Positions 1-6,461 of a DNA stretch of 13,210 nt are shown one piece after another (the stretch's first letter is position 1; each line of letters opens with the position of its first letter). The stretch lies in assembly GCA_050011095.1 (NCBI GenBank), contig JBEKJU010000137.1, forward strand, positions 1 through 13,210, in the 5' to 3' direction. Source of the DNA: JBEKJU01 sp050011095. GTDB lineage: Bacteria; Desulfobacterota; Syntrophorhabdia; Syntrophorhabdales; WCHB1-27. The translations under genes were made by a program, and so were the position numbers. The notes beneath the pieces were generated by a model. That model was given only the letters and a program-made list of their open reading frames with translations, made no database searches and was not told the DNA's origin.

Positions 1-195
1 GGCACATCTCAAGGTTATTTTTCACGCCTCGCCCGTCTTTCTGGCTATTGCCGGCCTGGTGCGTTCATGGTAGTGCCCGCCGGGACGGCCCTCGTGAAGC
101 TATGCGCCCGGAAGAGGGTCGCCTTATCGACATTCAGCACAAGCTCCCTGTTGGCCGTGGCGCCGAACACGCGGTAGGGCACAGGAAGAGGGCGC

Positions 196-903
196 TCATG
201 GACATAAGAAATCGCGTGGCCCGAGCGGTGAACGCCAAGGCCCCCATTGCATCCCGTCATATCCCATTGCATCCGGCTGTTGAAAAGTGTCCGGCTTGTG
301 TTGAAAGGAGCGGCTAGCTATCCGGTATGACTCGCTTATCCTGGTGGTGCACCTGTCGGCATACAGTGCAAAAATATCTGTAAAATCAACTATTATAAGG
401 ATATCCGGATATCTGCATATCCCAATGTGTGGCGATGGGGTGAACTGGTCCGACCGGGGTGTCCCGGCTTGCCGGCTTACGGGCCTTCCGGACCGATGGG
501 CCTTAAGCTCGACGTTAACGCTGTCAGGGGTAAGCCGGTAGCCGCCCCCCGAGGCGAGGTCGATCCCCCAGCAGGCAAGGCCGCCAGGGAGCAGGATCTC
601 GCCGGCGGAGTATTTGGAGATGACGGAGCGAATGGAGAGGGTCATCGTCTCGTAGCCCTCCCTCTCGATGGTGAGGGTAACATCGTTCTTCCGTTTCAGG
701 GTGACGGCGCAGGGCGTCTTGCACTCATAGCCTCCGGCCGACTTCACCAGTGCCCCCGGAGGGCTGGTCGTGCAGAGTATCTTCTGTGACGTCCCATGGA
801 CGAGGACGCCGCAGCCCGCGGCGGCCGTTAGCACAAGGGCCGGAAGCAGCGCGATCATCCGCATACCGAGGCGCCAATCTTCGCCCCATCTTCGTCGGCG
901 CAT
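196..903 (-). CDS. PEGA-like domain lipoprotein, C-terminal part doubtful
   Basis: I chose the ATG at 903-901 because AAGGAGAG (complement of 909-916) lies 5 bases upstream; this gives about 235 residues. The N-terminus is MRRRRWGEDW, then a hydrophobic stretch and LTAAAGC with Cys31, a plausible lipobox, so export and lipid anchoring are inferred. Residues about 44-94 resemble a PEGA-type surface domain (SPPGA near the start, then CKTPC and EREGY). A glycine-rich segment ending in SVNVELKA (about residues 104-135) resembles the end of small lipoproteins of this type. The remaining 100 or so residues look like non-coding sequence in translation and cross an AT-rich stretch with the 14-bp palindrome at 400-413. 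A TAA in a neighbouring frame (complement of 477-479) follows soon after the conserved part, so a frameshift or lost stop is possible. The function is unknown; an envelope role is likely. Confidence 0.58.
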   Translation of the reverse strand: MRRRRWGEDWRLGMRMIALLPALVLTAAAGCGVLVHGTSQKILCTTSPPGALVKSAGGYECKTPCAVTLKRKNDVTLTIEREGYETMTLSIRSVISKYSAGEILLPGGLACWGIDLASGGGYRLTPDSVNVELKAHRSGRPVSRQAGTPRSDQFTPSPHIGICRYPDILIIVDFTDIFALYADRCTTRISESYRIASRSFQHKPDTFQQPDAMGYDGMQWGPWRSPLGPRDFLCP

Positions 904-908
904 CAAAG

Positions 909-916
909 CTCTCCTT
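909..916 (-). promoter_or_regulatory. Shine-Dalgarno site of the lipoprotein gene
   Basis: Read on the minus strand, the bases are AAGGAGAG, 5 bases before the ATG at 903. This site decides the start: the upstream Met (1041) and the downstream Met codons (864, 858) have no comparable site. Confidence 0.65.
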
Positions 917-919
917 GAA

Positions 920-996
920 GTACAATTACCGGGACACCCGCAAGCGGGTGCCCCGGCCTCCCCCTCATGGAAAGGAGGGACCGGAGGTGAAAAAGA
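920..996 (+). repeat. Dispersed repeat, copy A
   Basis: The copy opens with gtacaattaccg (920-931), whose exact reverse complement is found at 4081-4092. It continues with the hairpin ACCCGC-AA-GCGGGT (936-949). It then has a conserved block beginning gcctcccc and ending ggaggtgaaaa. Positions 936-996 match 3833-3893 in the same orientation with about five substitutions and no indels. It sits directly upstream of the lipoprotein's Shine-Dalgarno site, so it probably forms that gene's 5' leader or promoter region. It encodes nothing recognisable. Confidence 0.8.
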
Positions 997-1140
997 GATC
1001 TTTTGTCTTCCGTTATCTGCTGCGTGAAAGAAGAAGGGCAATCGGCGCGCCAGCCCTTACTCTATTTGAAGGATAGGAACGGAAACGTTAATTGTCAACC
1101 ACCGGATACCCGCGGTAACTCAACTCCTTTGATTGCCCCG

Positions 1141-1246
1141 ATCCACGAAAAGGGCTATAAAAAGGCCACGGACGAGGCAGCTTGTGAAAGAACGTTCTTG
1201 ACAAAAAGGCCGACCCGTGTTTATTCTTTTACGCTTTTTCGTGGAT
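1141..1246. repeat. 11-bp inverted repeat around the secD promoter region
   Basis: ATCCACGAAAA at 1141-1151 is matched exactly by its reverse complement TTTTCGTGGAT at 1236-1246. The arms are separated by 84 bases, which contain the candidate secD promoter. No clear target-site duplication flanks the arms. They could be ends of a small non-autonomous element, operator half-sites, or chance. Confidence 0.5.
1198..1225 (+). promoter_or_regulatory. Candidate sigma-70-type promoter for secD-secF
   Basis: There is a perfect -35 box TTGACA at 1198-1203, then 16 bases, then TTTATT at 1220-1225, a 4-of-6 match to TATAAT. It lies about 50 bases upstream of the secD start, and no other gene lies between. 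The weak -10 and short spacer keep the confidence moderate. Confidence 0.45.
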
Positions 1247-1277
1247 ATCACAAACCGTTCACGCAATGGGGTTATAG

Positions 1278-2870
1278 TTGCTTAAATCACTGAAACTCAG
1301 GGCCGTCCTCATACTCGTCTTTCTCTTCGTGTCGGTCATCTACCTTCTGCCGAACGTGGTGGAGCTGGAGGGCGCATGGAAGAGGTACCTCCCGTCGGAA
1401 AAGATCCATCTCGGCCTCGACCTGAAGGGGGGGATGCACCTCCTCCTCACGCTCGACACGACGAGGCTCATGGACAACATGCTGGCGAGGAAGTTCAACC
1501 AGCTGAAGGACGGCATGATCCGGGAGGGCGTCAGGTTCCTGGGGCTCGACAGGAAGGCGGACAGCATCGCCGTCATCATAAGGGCCGACCAGCGCGAGAA
1601 GTTCTATAACCTCCTCGGGAAAGAGCTGCCCGACATGAAGGTCCTGTCCAATAAGACGGAAGGGGAGAACCTGACGATCGACCTAGGGTATTCGGACGCG
1701 GAGTTGATGGGCCTGAAAGACAACGCCGTCCACCAGGCCCTGGAGACGATCAGGAACAGGATCGACCAGTTCGGTGTCTCCGAGCCGGTCATCGTCCAGC
1801 AGGGGGAGAACAACATCCTCGTGCAGCTTCCCGGCGTGAAGGACCCCGAGAGGGCACTGGAGCTTATCGGCAAGACCGCCCAGCTCGAATTCAAGCTCGT
1901 GGACGAGGAGAACGCGTCAAAGTCAGGGATCGGTACCGTGCCCGAGGGCGATGAACTCCTCATGATGAAACAGAGGAACAGGGAGACGGGCGTGACGACG
2001 ACGGTGCCCATCCTCGTGAAGAAGCAGACTCTCCTGACAGGCGACATGCTGACGGACGCCAGGGTGAGGATAGGGGGCGAGTTTCGCAACGAGCCTTACG
2101 TGGCCCTCGAATTCAACGGGGAAGGCTCGCGCGCCTTCGACAGGATGACGGGCGATAACGTGGGCAAGCGCATCGCCATCATCCTCGACAATACGGTCTA
2201 CTCCGCCCCTGTTGTAAGGGAGCGGATATCGGGCGGAAAGGCCTCCATCACGGGCGGCTTCACCCCGGATGAGGCGAAGGACCTCGCCATCGTGCTCCGG
2301 GCCGGCGCCCTTCCCGCGCCCGTCAATGTCGTGCAGAACATCACCATCGGCCCCACCCTGGGGCAGGATTCGATCCGGAAGGGGGTGCAGGCGGCGGTCC
2401 TGGGCGGCCTCCTCGTGATCGTCTTCATGATCTTCTACTACCGGGCCTCCGGCATCGTGGCGGACATCGCCCTGTTTCTGAACCTCATCTTCCTCCTCGG
2501 CGCGTTCACGGCCCTTCACGCGACCATGACGCTCCCCGGCATCGCCGGCATCATCCTCACCATAGGGATGGGCGTCGATACGAACGTCCTCATCTTCGAG
2601 CGCATCCGGGAGGAGCTGAGGCTCGGCAAGACCGTGCGCGCCGCTGTCGACGGCGGCTACTCAAAGGCGTGGGTCACGATCTTCGACGCCCACATCACGA
2701 CCCTCATCACGACCTTCATCCTTTTCATCTTCGGCACGGGTCCCATCAAGGGCTTCGCGGTGACGCTCGCCATCGGCATTATCATCAATCTCTTTACCGC
2801 CGTTTTCGGGTCAAAGACGATCTTTGACTGGATACTTGCGAGATACAAACCGAGGAGTCTGAGCATCTGA
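1278..2870 (+). CDS. secD: Protein translocase subunit SecD
   Basis: SecD pairs with SecF as a membrane complex that uses the proton-motive force to help proteins emerge from the SecYEG channel. The 530-residue protein has a first membrane helix at about 8-27, then the SecD signature GLDLKGGMHL at 46-55. A large periplasmic region follows, with RNRIDQFGVSEP at about 159-170 and a second conserved part (ILDNTVYSAPVV) near 302-313. Five membrane helices lie between about 370 and 518. GMGVDTNVLIFERIREE (430-446), containing the conserved Asp434, is the hallmark of the SecD/SecF transmembrane core. The start codon is TTG at 1278: the N-terminus it gives aligns with ordinary SecD proteins, and a TAG stop just upstream closes the frame. 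Only a weak GGGG (1268-1271) serves as a Shine-Dalgarno site. yajC, a frequent neighbour, is absent from this window. The stop overlaps the secF start by one base. Confidence 0.97.
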   Translation: MLKSLKLRAVLILVFLFVSVIYLLPNVVELEGAWKRYLPSEKIHLGLDLKGGMHLLLTLDTTRLMDNMLARKFNQLKDGMIREGVRFLGLDRKADSIAVIIRADQREKFYNLLGKELPDMKVLSNKTEGENLTIDLGYSDAELMGLKDNAVHQALETIRNRIDQFGVSEPVIVQQGENNILVQLPGVKDPERALELIGKTAQLEFKLVDEENASKSGIGTVPEGDELLMMKQRNRETGVTTTVPILVKKQTLLTGDMLTDARVRIGGEFRNEPYVALEFNGEGSRAFDRMTGDNVGKRIAIILDNTVYSAPVVRERISGGKASITGGFTPDEAKDLAIVLRAGALPAPVNVVQNITIGPTLGQDSIRKGVQAAVLGGLLVIVFMIFYYRASGIVADIALFLNLIFLLGAFTALHATMTLPGIAGIILTIGMGVDTNVLIFERIREELRLGKTVRAAVDGGYSKAWVTIFDAHITTLITTFILFIFGTGPIKGFAVTLAIGIIINLFTAVFGSKTIFDWILARYKPRSLSI

Positions 2871-3775
2871 TGAAATTTCGAGAGATCACGAAAAAGACGA
2901 GTATCGACTTCATAGGCTTCAGGAACAAGATGTTCGTCCTCTCCGCCGTGCTCGTGCTGCTCGGTCTTTTCGGCTTCGTCATGGTCTCCTTCGGAAAGGC
3001 GAACCTGAGCGTCGATTTCACCGGGGGGACGGAGCAGCAGATCCGCTTCAGCCAGCCCGTCGCCATCGGTGATCTCAGAAATGCCCTGATAAACGGGGGC
3101 ATCCCGGATGTCCAGATTCAGGAGGTGGCCGGCAAGAACGACTTCTTCCTCAAGACTAAGCTCATGAGCACGGGCGCCGAGAGGGTTCAGGACAGGATAA
3201 GCGCCATCATCTCGTCCGCCCTGCCGGGCAAGGGCTTCCAGATACTGAGCAGCAACATGGTCGGCTCGAGCGTGGGCAAGACGCTGAAACAGCACGCCAT
3301 CATCGCCATCATCCTCTCGCTGCTCGGGATCATCATCTATATCGCCTGGAGGTTCAATTTCGTTTTCGGCGTGGCCGCGACCATCGCGACCTTCCACGAC
3401 GTCCTCGCCCTCCTCGGCATATTCTATCTGCTCCGCCTCGAAATGAATATCCTCTTTATCACGGCGCTCCTTACCATCGCCGGCTATTCCCTCACCGACA
3501 CGGTCGTCGTCTTCGACAGGATCAGGGAGAACATGGTGAAAATGAAATCCCGGACGGATTTCGGTAAGGTCATCAACAACAGCATCAACGAAGTGCTGAG
3601 CAGGACCCTCATTACCTCCCTTACCGTCCTTCTGGTCATCGCGGCGCTTTTGGTCATGGGAGGGCACGTGCTTTTCGATTTCTCCTTTGCCCTGTTCATT
3701 GGCGTGATGGTCGGGACGTATTCGTCGATTTTTGTGGCGAGCCCGCTGATATACCTGTGGAGGACGAGGGCCTGA
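2870..3775 (+). CDS. secF: Protein translocase subunit SecF
   Basis: SecF is the partner of SecD in the accessory Sec complex of the cytoplasmic membrane. The ATG at 2870 overlaps the secD stop (TGATG), typical of translational coupling and equal production of the two subunits. The protein is 301 residues, a normal family length. It has a membrane helix at about 22-41, the signature NLSVDFTGGTEQQIRF at 45-60, and a periplasmic segment to about 140. Five more helices follow, with GYSLTDTVVVFDRIRE at 205-220 (Asp210 and Asp216 in the core). No U-rich terminator follows; downstream is the repeat nest at 3833-4207. Fission into secD and secF is the common arrangement, unlike the fused SecDF of some Firmicutes. 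Confidence 0.97.
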   Translation: MKFREITKKTSIDFIGFRNKMFVLSAVLVLLGLFGFVMVSFGKANLSVDFTGGTEQQIRFSQPVAIGDLRNALINGGIPDVQIQEVAGKNDFFLKTKLMSTGAERVQDRISAIISSALPGKGFQILSSNMVGSSVGKTLKQHAIIAIILSLLGIIIYIAWRFNFVFGVAATIATFHDVLALLGIFYLLRLEMNILFITALLTIAGYSLTDTVVVFDRIRENMVKMKSRTDFGKVINNSINEVLSRTLITSLTVLLVIAALLVMGGHVLFDFSFALFIGVMVGTYSSIFVASPLIYLWRTRA

Positions 3776-3832
3776 TACCGAGTCGCCTGCAATCTTTGGG
3801 GCTAGCGTCGCCGCCTCGACCGGCAAAGCCCG

Positions 3833-3893
3833 ACCCGCAAGCGGGTGCCCCGGCCTCCCCTTCATAAAAAGGATGGACCGGAGGCGAAAAAGG
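3833..3893 (+). repeat. Dispersed repeat, copy B
   Basis: This 61-base segment matches 936-996 with about five substitutions. It carries the same hairpin (ACCCGC-AA-GCGGGT, 3833-3846) and then the conserved block. Its last 38 bases (3853-3890) are a perfect inverted copy of 4106-4143. It begins 57 bases after the secF stop. Unlike copy A, it is not preceded by the acaatta end motif. Confidence 0.85.
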
Positions 3894-3914
3894 GCTGCCG
3901 TCGAATCCACGAGT

Positions 3915-3944
3915 GACGCAAGCGGGTACCCCGGCGCTTGCGTC
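3915..3944. repeat. Short inverted repeat / hairpin
   Basis: GACGCAAGCG (3915-3924) and CGCTTGCGTC (3935-3944) are perfect 10-bp arms around a 10-base spacer. There is no T-tract directly after it, so it is not a standard terminator. It could still cap secDF mRNA. Confidence 0.6.
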
Positions 3945-3983
3945 GGTTCCCCGGTATTTTTGCGGTCTTGAGGGGGGAGCGCC

Positions 3984-4033
3984 ACCCGCAGGTACATGCC
4001 CTACCGATCACTATCAGTGGGTAGGCTGCGGGT
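3984..4033. repeat. Nested cruciform-like hairpin
   Basis: Three nested perfect arm pairs lie in 50 bases. The outer pair is ACCCGCAG (3984-3991) with CTGCGGGT (4026-4033). The middle pair is CCTACC (4000-4005) with GGTAGG (4020-4025). The inner pair is CACT (4009-4012) with AGTG (4016-4019). The left strand has an 8-base bulge between outer and middle arms. No T-tract follows. It resembles REP-type folded DNA more than a terminator. Confidence 0.65.
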
Positions 4034-4059
4034 ACCCGGCAAAAACAAGTGGCGCGGGA

Positions 4060-4191
4060 GGAGGGGGTGACGCGAGCCCACGGTAATTGTACGGCGAAGA
4101 GTTTCTTTTCGCCTCCGGTCCATCCTTTTTATGAAGGGGAGGCTCCGTGAGCTTTGCTCACGGAGGGGGTGACGCGAGCCCCAATAATTGT
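4060..4191 (+). repeat. Direct repeat pair, 102 bases apart
   Basis: A 20-base run beginning GGAGGGGGTGACG is identical at 4060-4079 and 4162-4181. Both copies continue into a closely similar tail ending TAATTGT (4084-4090 and 4185-4191). The segment between them holds repeat copy C. This looks like duplication of one element, or insertion of one copy into or beside another. Confidence 0.8.
4106..4165 (-). repeat. Dispersed repeat, copy C (inverted)
   Basis: Positions 4106-4143 are the exact reverse complement of 3853-3890 (38 of 38 bases). Directly attached is a perfect 10-bp hairpin, CTCCGTGAGC (4143-4152), loop TTT, GCTCACGGAG (4156-4165). It occupies the place held by the ACCCGC/GCGGGT hairpin in copies A and B. 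The block is therefore conserved while the hairpin arm sequence differs, as expected if the fold is what is kept. Confidence 0.85.
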
Positions 4192-4207
4192 GAGCCCCAA
4201 TAATTGT
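4176..4207 (+). repeat. Two tandem 16-bp units abutting a start codon
   Basis: GAGCCCCAATAATTGT occurs twice without a spacer, at 4176-4191 and 4192-4207. The second unit ends four bases before the ATG of the HD-STAND gene at 4212. There is no Shine-Dalgarno-like purine run where one would be expected; the stretch 4195-4211 is mostly C, A and T. Confidence 0.85.
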
Positions 4208-4211
4208 TCCC

Positions 4212-6461
4212 ATGCAATCGAGACTTGAAGACGTCCTGAGCCAGAAGGAAAGGGAGCTGAAGCTCCACGGGAAGTTCGTGAACCTCGCGCGCTTCTGCGA
4301 GAAAGAGATATTCCCGTTTTCCGATGCCCCCCTGAAGAGGCACGTCGAGGTGTTGAAGGGCCTCGTCGAGATGCTCATGCCGGAGCCGAAGGACCGCAGG
4401 CAGGAGATGTTCTCCGGGGAGGTCTTCGTCCTACTCTGCACGCTCTACCTCCACGATATCGGCACGGCAATCAAATACGGCTGGACCGCGAACCGGGAGA
4501 TCCTGAGCACCATCGACGCGCCGCCGCGGACCCTTGTCCTCCTCGGCGAGCTCGGCAGACGGCTCGACCTTCCCGACAGGACCGTCGAGCTTGTCGGCTC
4601 GCTCATCTTCTCCATCAAGAAGACGCCCATAGAATGGGAGATCGCGGAGGGCACGACGAGGGCGATAGTAAGGAACGCGCGCGTCCTCAGCCGGATCTTC
4701 GACTTTGCCCATCTTCTGTGGGACCTCTTCTCCGCCGACTCGGGCCACCGGGCCCTCCGGAGGTTTCAGAAGGCCGGCCTGCCGTCGGGATGGGGCCGCG
4801 CGGAGCTTGCCATCGACAGCAGGCAGGGCATCATCTCGATCAAATGCAGGCCCGAGGTGCCCTACCAGGTGCATGTCCTCGCCCGCGTCCGGGACTACGT
4901 GGAGACGCTCTTTGCGCGCTTCAGGGAGGCGGTGAACGGGAGGCTCGGCTTTCAGTACAGGCAGATCGTCTGGGATATCGCGGAAGGGCAGGGCGTGCAT
5001 GTGCCCGAACTGCCCGGCCATTTCCCCTTCACGGTCTTCCAGGGGCTGCCCTACATCCGCTGGGAGGAGGCATCGCAGCTCCTCGACAAGCTCTTCCGGC
5101 ACGGATACGCCATGGTCGTGGGTGACGGCGCGAGCGGGAAGACGACCATGGCGAATTCCTTCGTCGTCCCGCAGCTCCGCCACATCTCGCCCCGCGTCTA
5201 CTACGTCGAGATATGGGACCACCCCGTCCACGAGATCAAGGAGGCCCTGGGAGAGGGGCAGATCATTCCTCAGGGCGGCCCGGTCGACATCATCTCGGCC
5301 TGCAAGAGGCTCGTCATGGAGGGCCCCTGCTTTTTCATCCTCGACGGCTGCGAGCGGCTGAAGACCCTGGGCGCCGACGAGGGGGAGAAGCTGGAACGGT
5401 TCATCGGGTTCTGTTTGGAGAACGAAAACGCGTACGTAATCGCCCTAGGGGACAAGGAGGAGTTTTTCTCGTGGTACAAGCCTTTCAGGCGGATGAGCCT
5501 GGAGGCCGTCTTCGAGGTGAGCCGCCTCGACAGGCTCGGGCCGCGCCCCGCGGTGCAGCCCGTGGAGATCATCCCCCTTGAGATATTGCGGGAAAAGGTG
5601 GACGAGGCCGTGAACGCGGTCGCGGACAGGCGCGAGTTGAGGGCGGTCATCTCCGTGCTTTCGGGAAGCGGCGAGAAGGCGCTCAGGCGGTACACGGCGG
5701 CCGACGTATGCTTCGAGACGTGCATCCCCCATGAGCGCGTCCTGCAATGCCTGAATCTCCTTCAGGAGAAGGGGATCGTCCGCAGGCAGGATGTGCTCCG
5801 GACCATCTTCTGGGTGCTGTCGGGCCGCCAGCTCAAGGAGCACCTCTGTGCGTACCTGGGGCTCGATGAATTTGCGTACAAGGCGGCCCTACGGGACGTG
5901 CTCTCCCACGCGGGCTCCAAAGGGCTCCTCCTCGACGGCGAGACCCTCGACAGAATAGAGGATGCCCAGGGCGACATGATGTTCACAAAAAGGGAGATGG
6001 GTCTGGTCCTCGCGAGCATGGTCCACCACGGGAGGGACTGGTCGAACCTTTTGGCCAAGGCCGAGCGGGAGGTCCGGGGCTTCGACAGCGAGGCCGTCCT
6101 GTCGCTCCTCGGCCGGGACGACGCCTTGATCAGGGAGGGGGCGATAAGGCTCCTCGCGAAGGTGAAGGATGACGCCCTCATCAATCCCCTCCTCACCCAC
6201 CTGAGGCGCGAGACCGAGCCGGCGCTCCGGGCGCTCCTCGTGAAGGGCTTCATCGTCATCGGCAAGAGGAGGACCATCGTCGCCCTCATGAACACGCTCA
6301 CGGAGATGGGCGACCGGCATGCGAAGATGAAGGTGATCGACTACATCTCCCGTCTGCCGGCGAGGGCCGCCAGGGCGTTTCTTTTCGAGATAGCCGACGT
6401 GGAGAAGGACCCGGAGATGATCGACGAGATCGACTTGCGCCTCTCTAGGATCGAGGAATGA
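4212..6461 (+). CDS. HD-like / STAND P-loop ATPase / HEAT-repeat protein, unnamed
   Basis: This 749-residue protein is not one I can name. Residues about 25-175 look like an HD-superfamily domain: His44, the pair His81-Asp82 in LYLHDIG, and a possible later acidic residue (Asp164 in RIFDFAHLLWD). The ligand set is only partly convincing. Residues about 198-243 are a linking alpha/beta part. A P-loop ATPase follows: Walker A GDGASGKT (304-311) and Walker B FFILDGCERL (374-383) with Asp378 and Glu381, a DGxE form close to NACHT/STAND NTPases. The usual sensor arginine after the next strand is not evident (ALGDKEEF, 411-418). About 491-545 looks winged-helix-like. About 625-745 is helical, HEAT/PBS-lyase-like repeats. 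No signal peptide or membrane helix is seen, so it is probably cytosolic. ATG 4212 is the only start before an in-frame TGA at 4191, and it lacks a Shine-Dalgarno site. Codon use matches its neighbours. A ligand-sensing switch, perhaps in defence or regulation, is inference. Confidence 0.8.
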   Translation: MQSRLEDVLSQKERELKLHGKFVNLARFCEKEIFPFSDAPLKRHVEVLKGLVEMLMPEPKDRRQEMFSGEVFVLLCTLYLHDIGTAIKYGWTANREILSTIDAPPRTLVLLGELGRRLDLPDRTVELVGSLIFSIKKTPIEWEIAEGTTRAIVRNARVLSRIFDFAHLLWDLFSADSGHRALRRFQKAGLPSGWGRAELAIDSRQGIISIKCRPEVPYQVHVLARVRDYVETLFARFREAVNGRLGFQYRQIVWDIAEGQGVHVPELPGHFPFTVFQGLPYIRWEEASQLLDKLFRHGYAMVVGDGASGKTTMANSFVVPQLRHISPRVYYVEIWDHPVHEIKEALGEGQIIPQGGPVDIISACKRLVMEGPCFFILDGCERLKTLGADEGEKLERFIGFCLENENAYVIALGDKEEFFSWYKPFRRMSLEAVFEVSRLDRLGPRPAVQPVEIIPLEILREKVDEAVNAVADRRELRAVISVLSGSGEKALRRYTAADVCFETCIPHERVLQCLNLLQEKGIVRRQDVLRTIFWVLSGRQLKEHLCAYLGLDEFAYKAALRDVLSHAGSKGLLLDGETLDRIEDAQGDMMFTKREMGLVLASMVHHGRDWSNLLAKAEREVRGFDSEAVLSLLGRDDALIREGAIRLLAKVKDDALINPLLTHLRRETEPALRALLVKGFIVIGKRRTIVALMNTLTEMGDRHAKMKVIDYISRLPARAARAFLFEIADVEKDPEMIDEIDLRLSRIEE

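Noticed and set aside
45..317. Two overlapping opposite-strand small frames (45-272 minus, 48-317 plus)
   Set aside because: Neither has a ribosome-binding site or a familiar domain, and they exclude each other; I see nothing supportable in 1-195.
1003..1293. 96-residue plus-strand frame upstream of secD
   Set aside because: It runs through the promoter region, has no Shine-Dalgarno site, and overlaps the start of secD in another frame.
2657..3997. 446-residue minus-strand open frame opposite secF
   Set aside because: It is antisense to the clear secD/secF genes, with low-complexity charged sequence; a shadow of GC-rich coding DNA.
3833..4207. CRISPR array
   Set aside because: The repeats differ in orientation and length and have no regular spacers or adjacent cas genes.
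4001..4441. Minus-strand open frame over the repeat nest and the start of the HD-STAND gene
   Set aside because: Its sequence is a translation of the repeats plus antisense of the real gene, with no domain.
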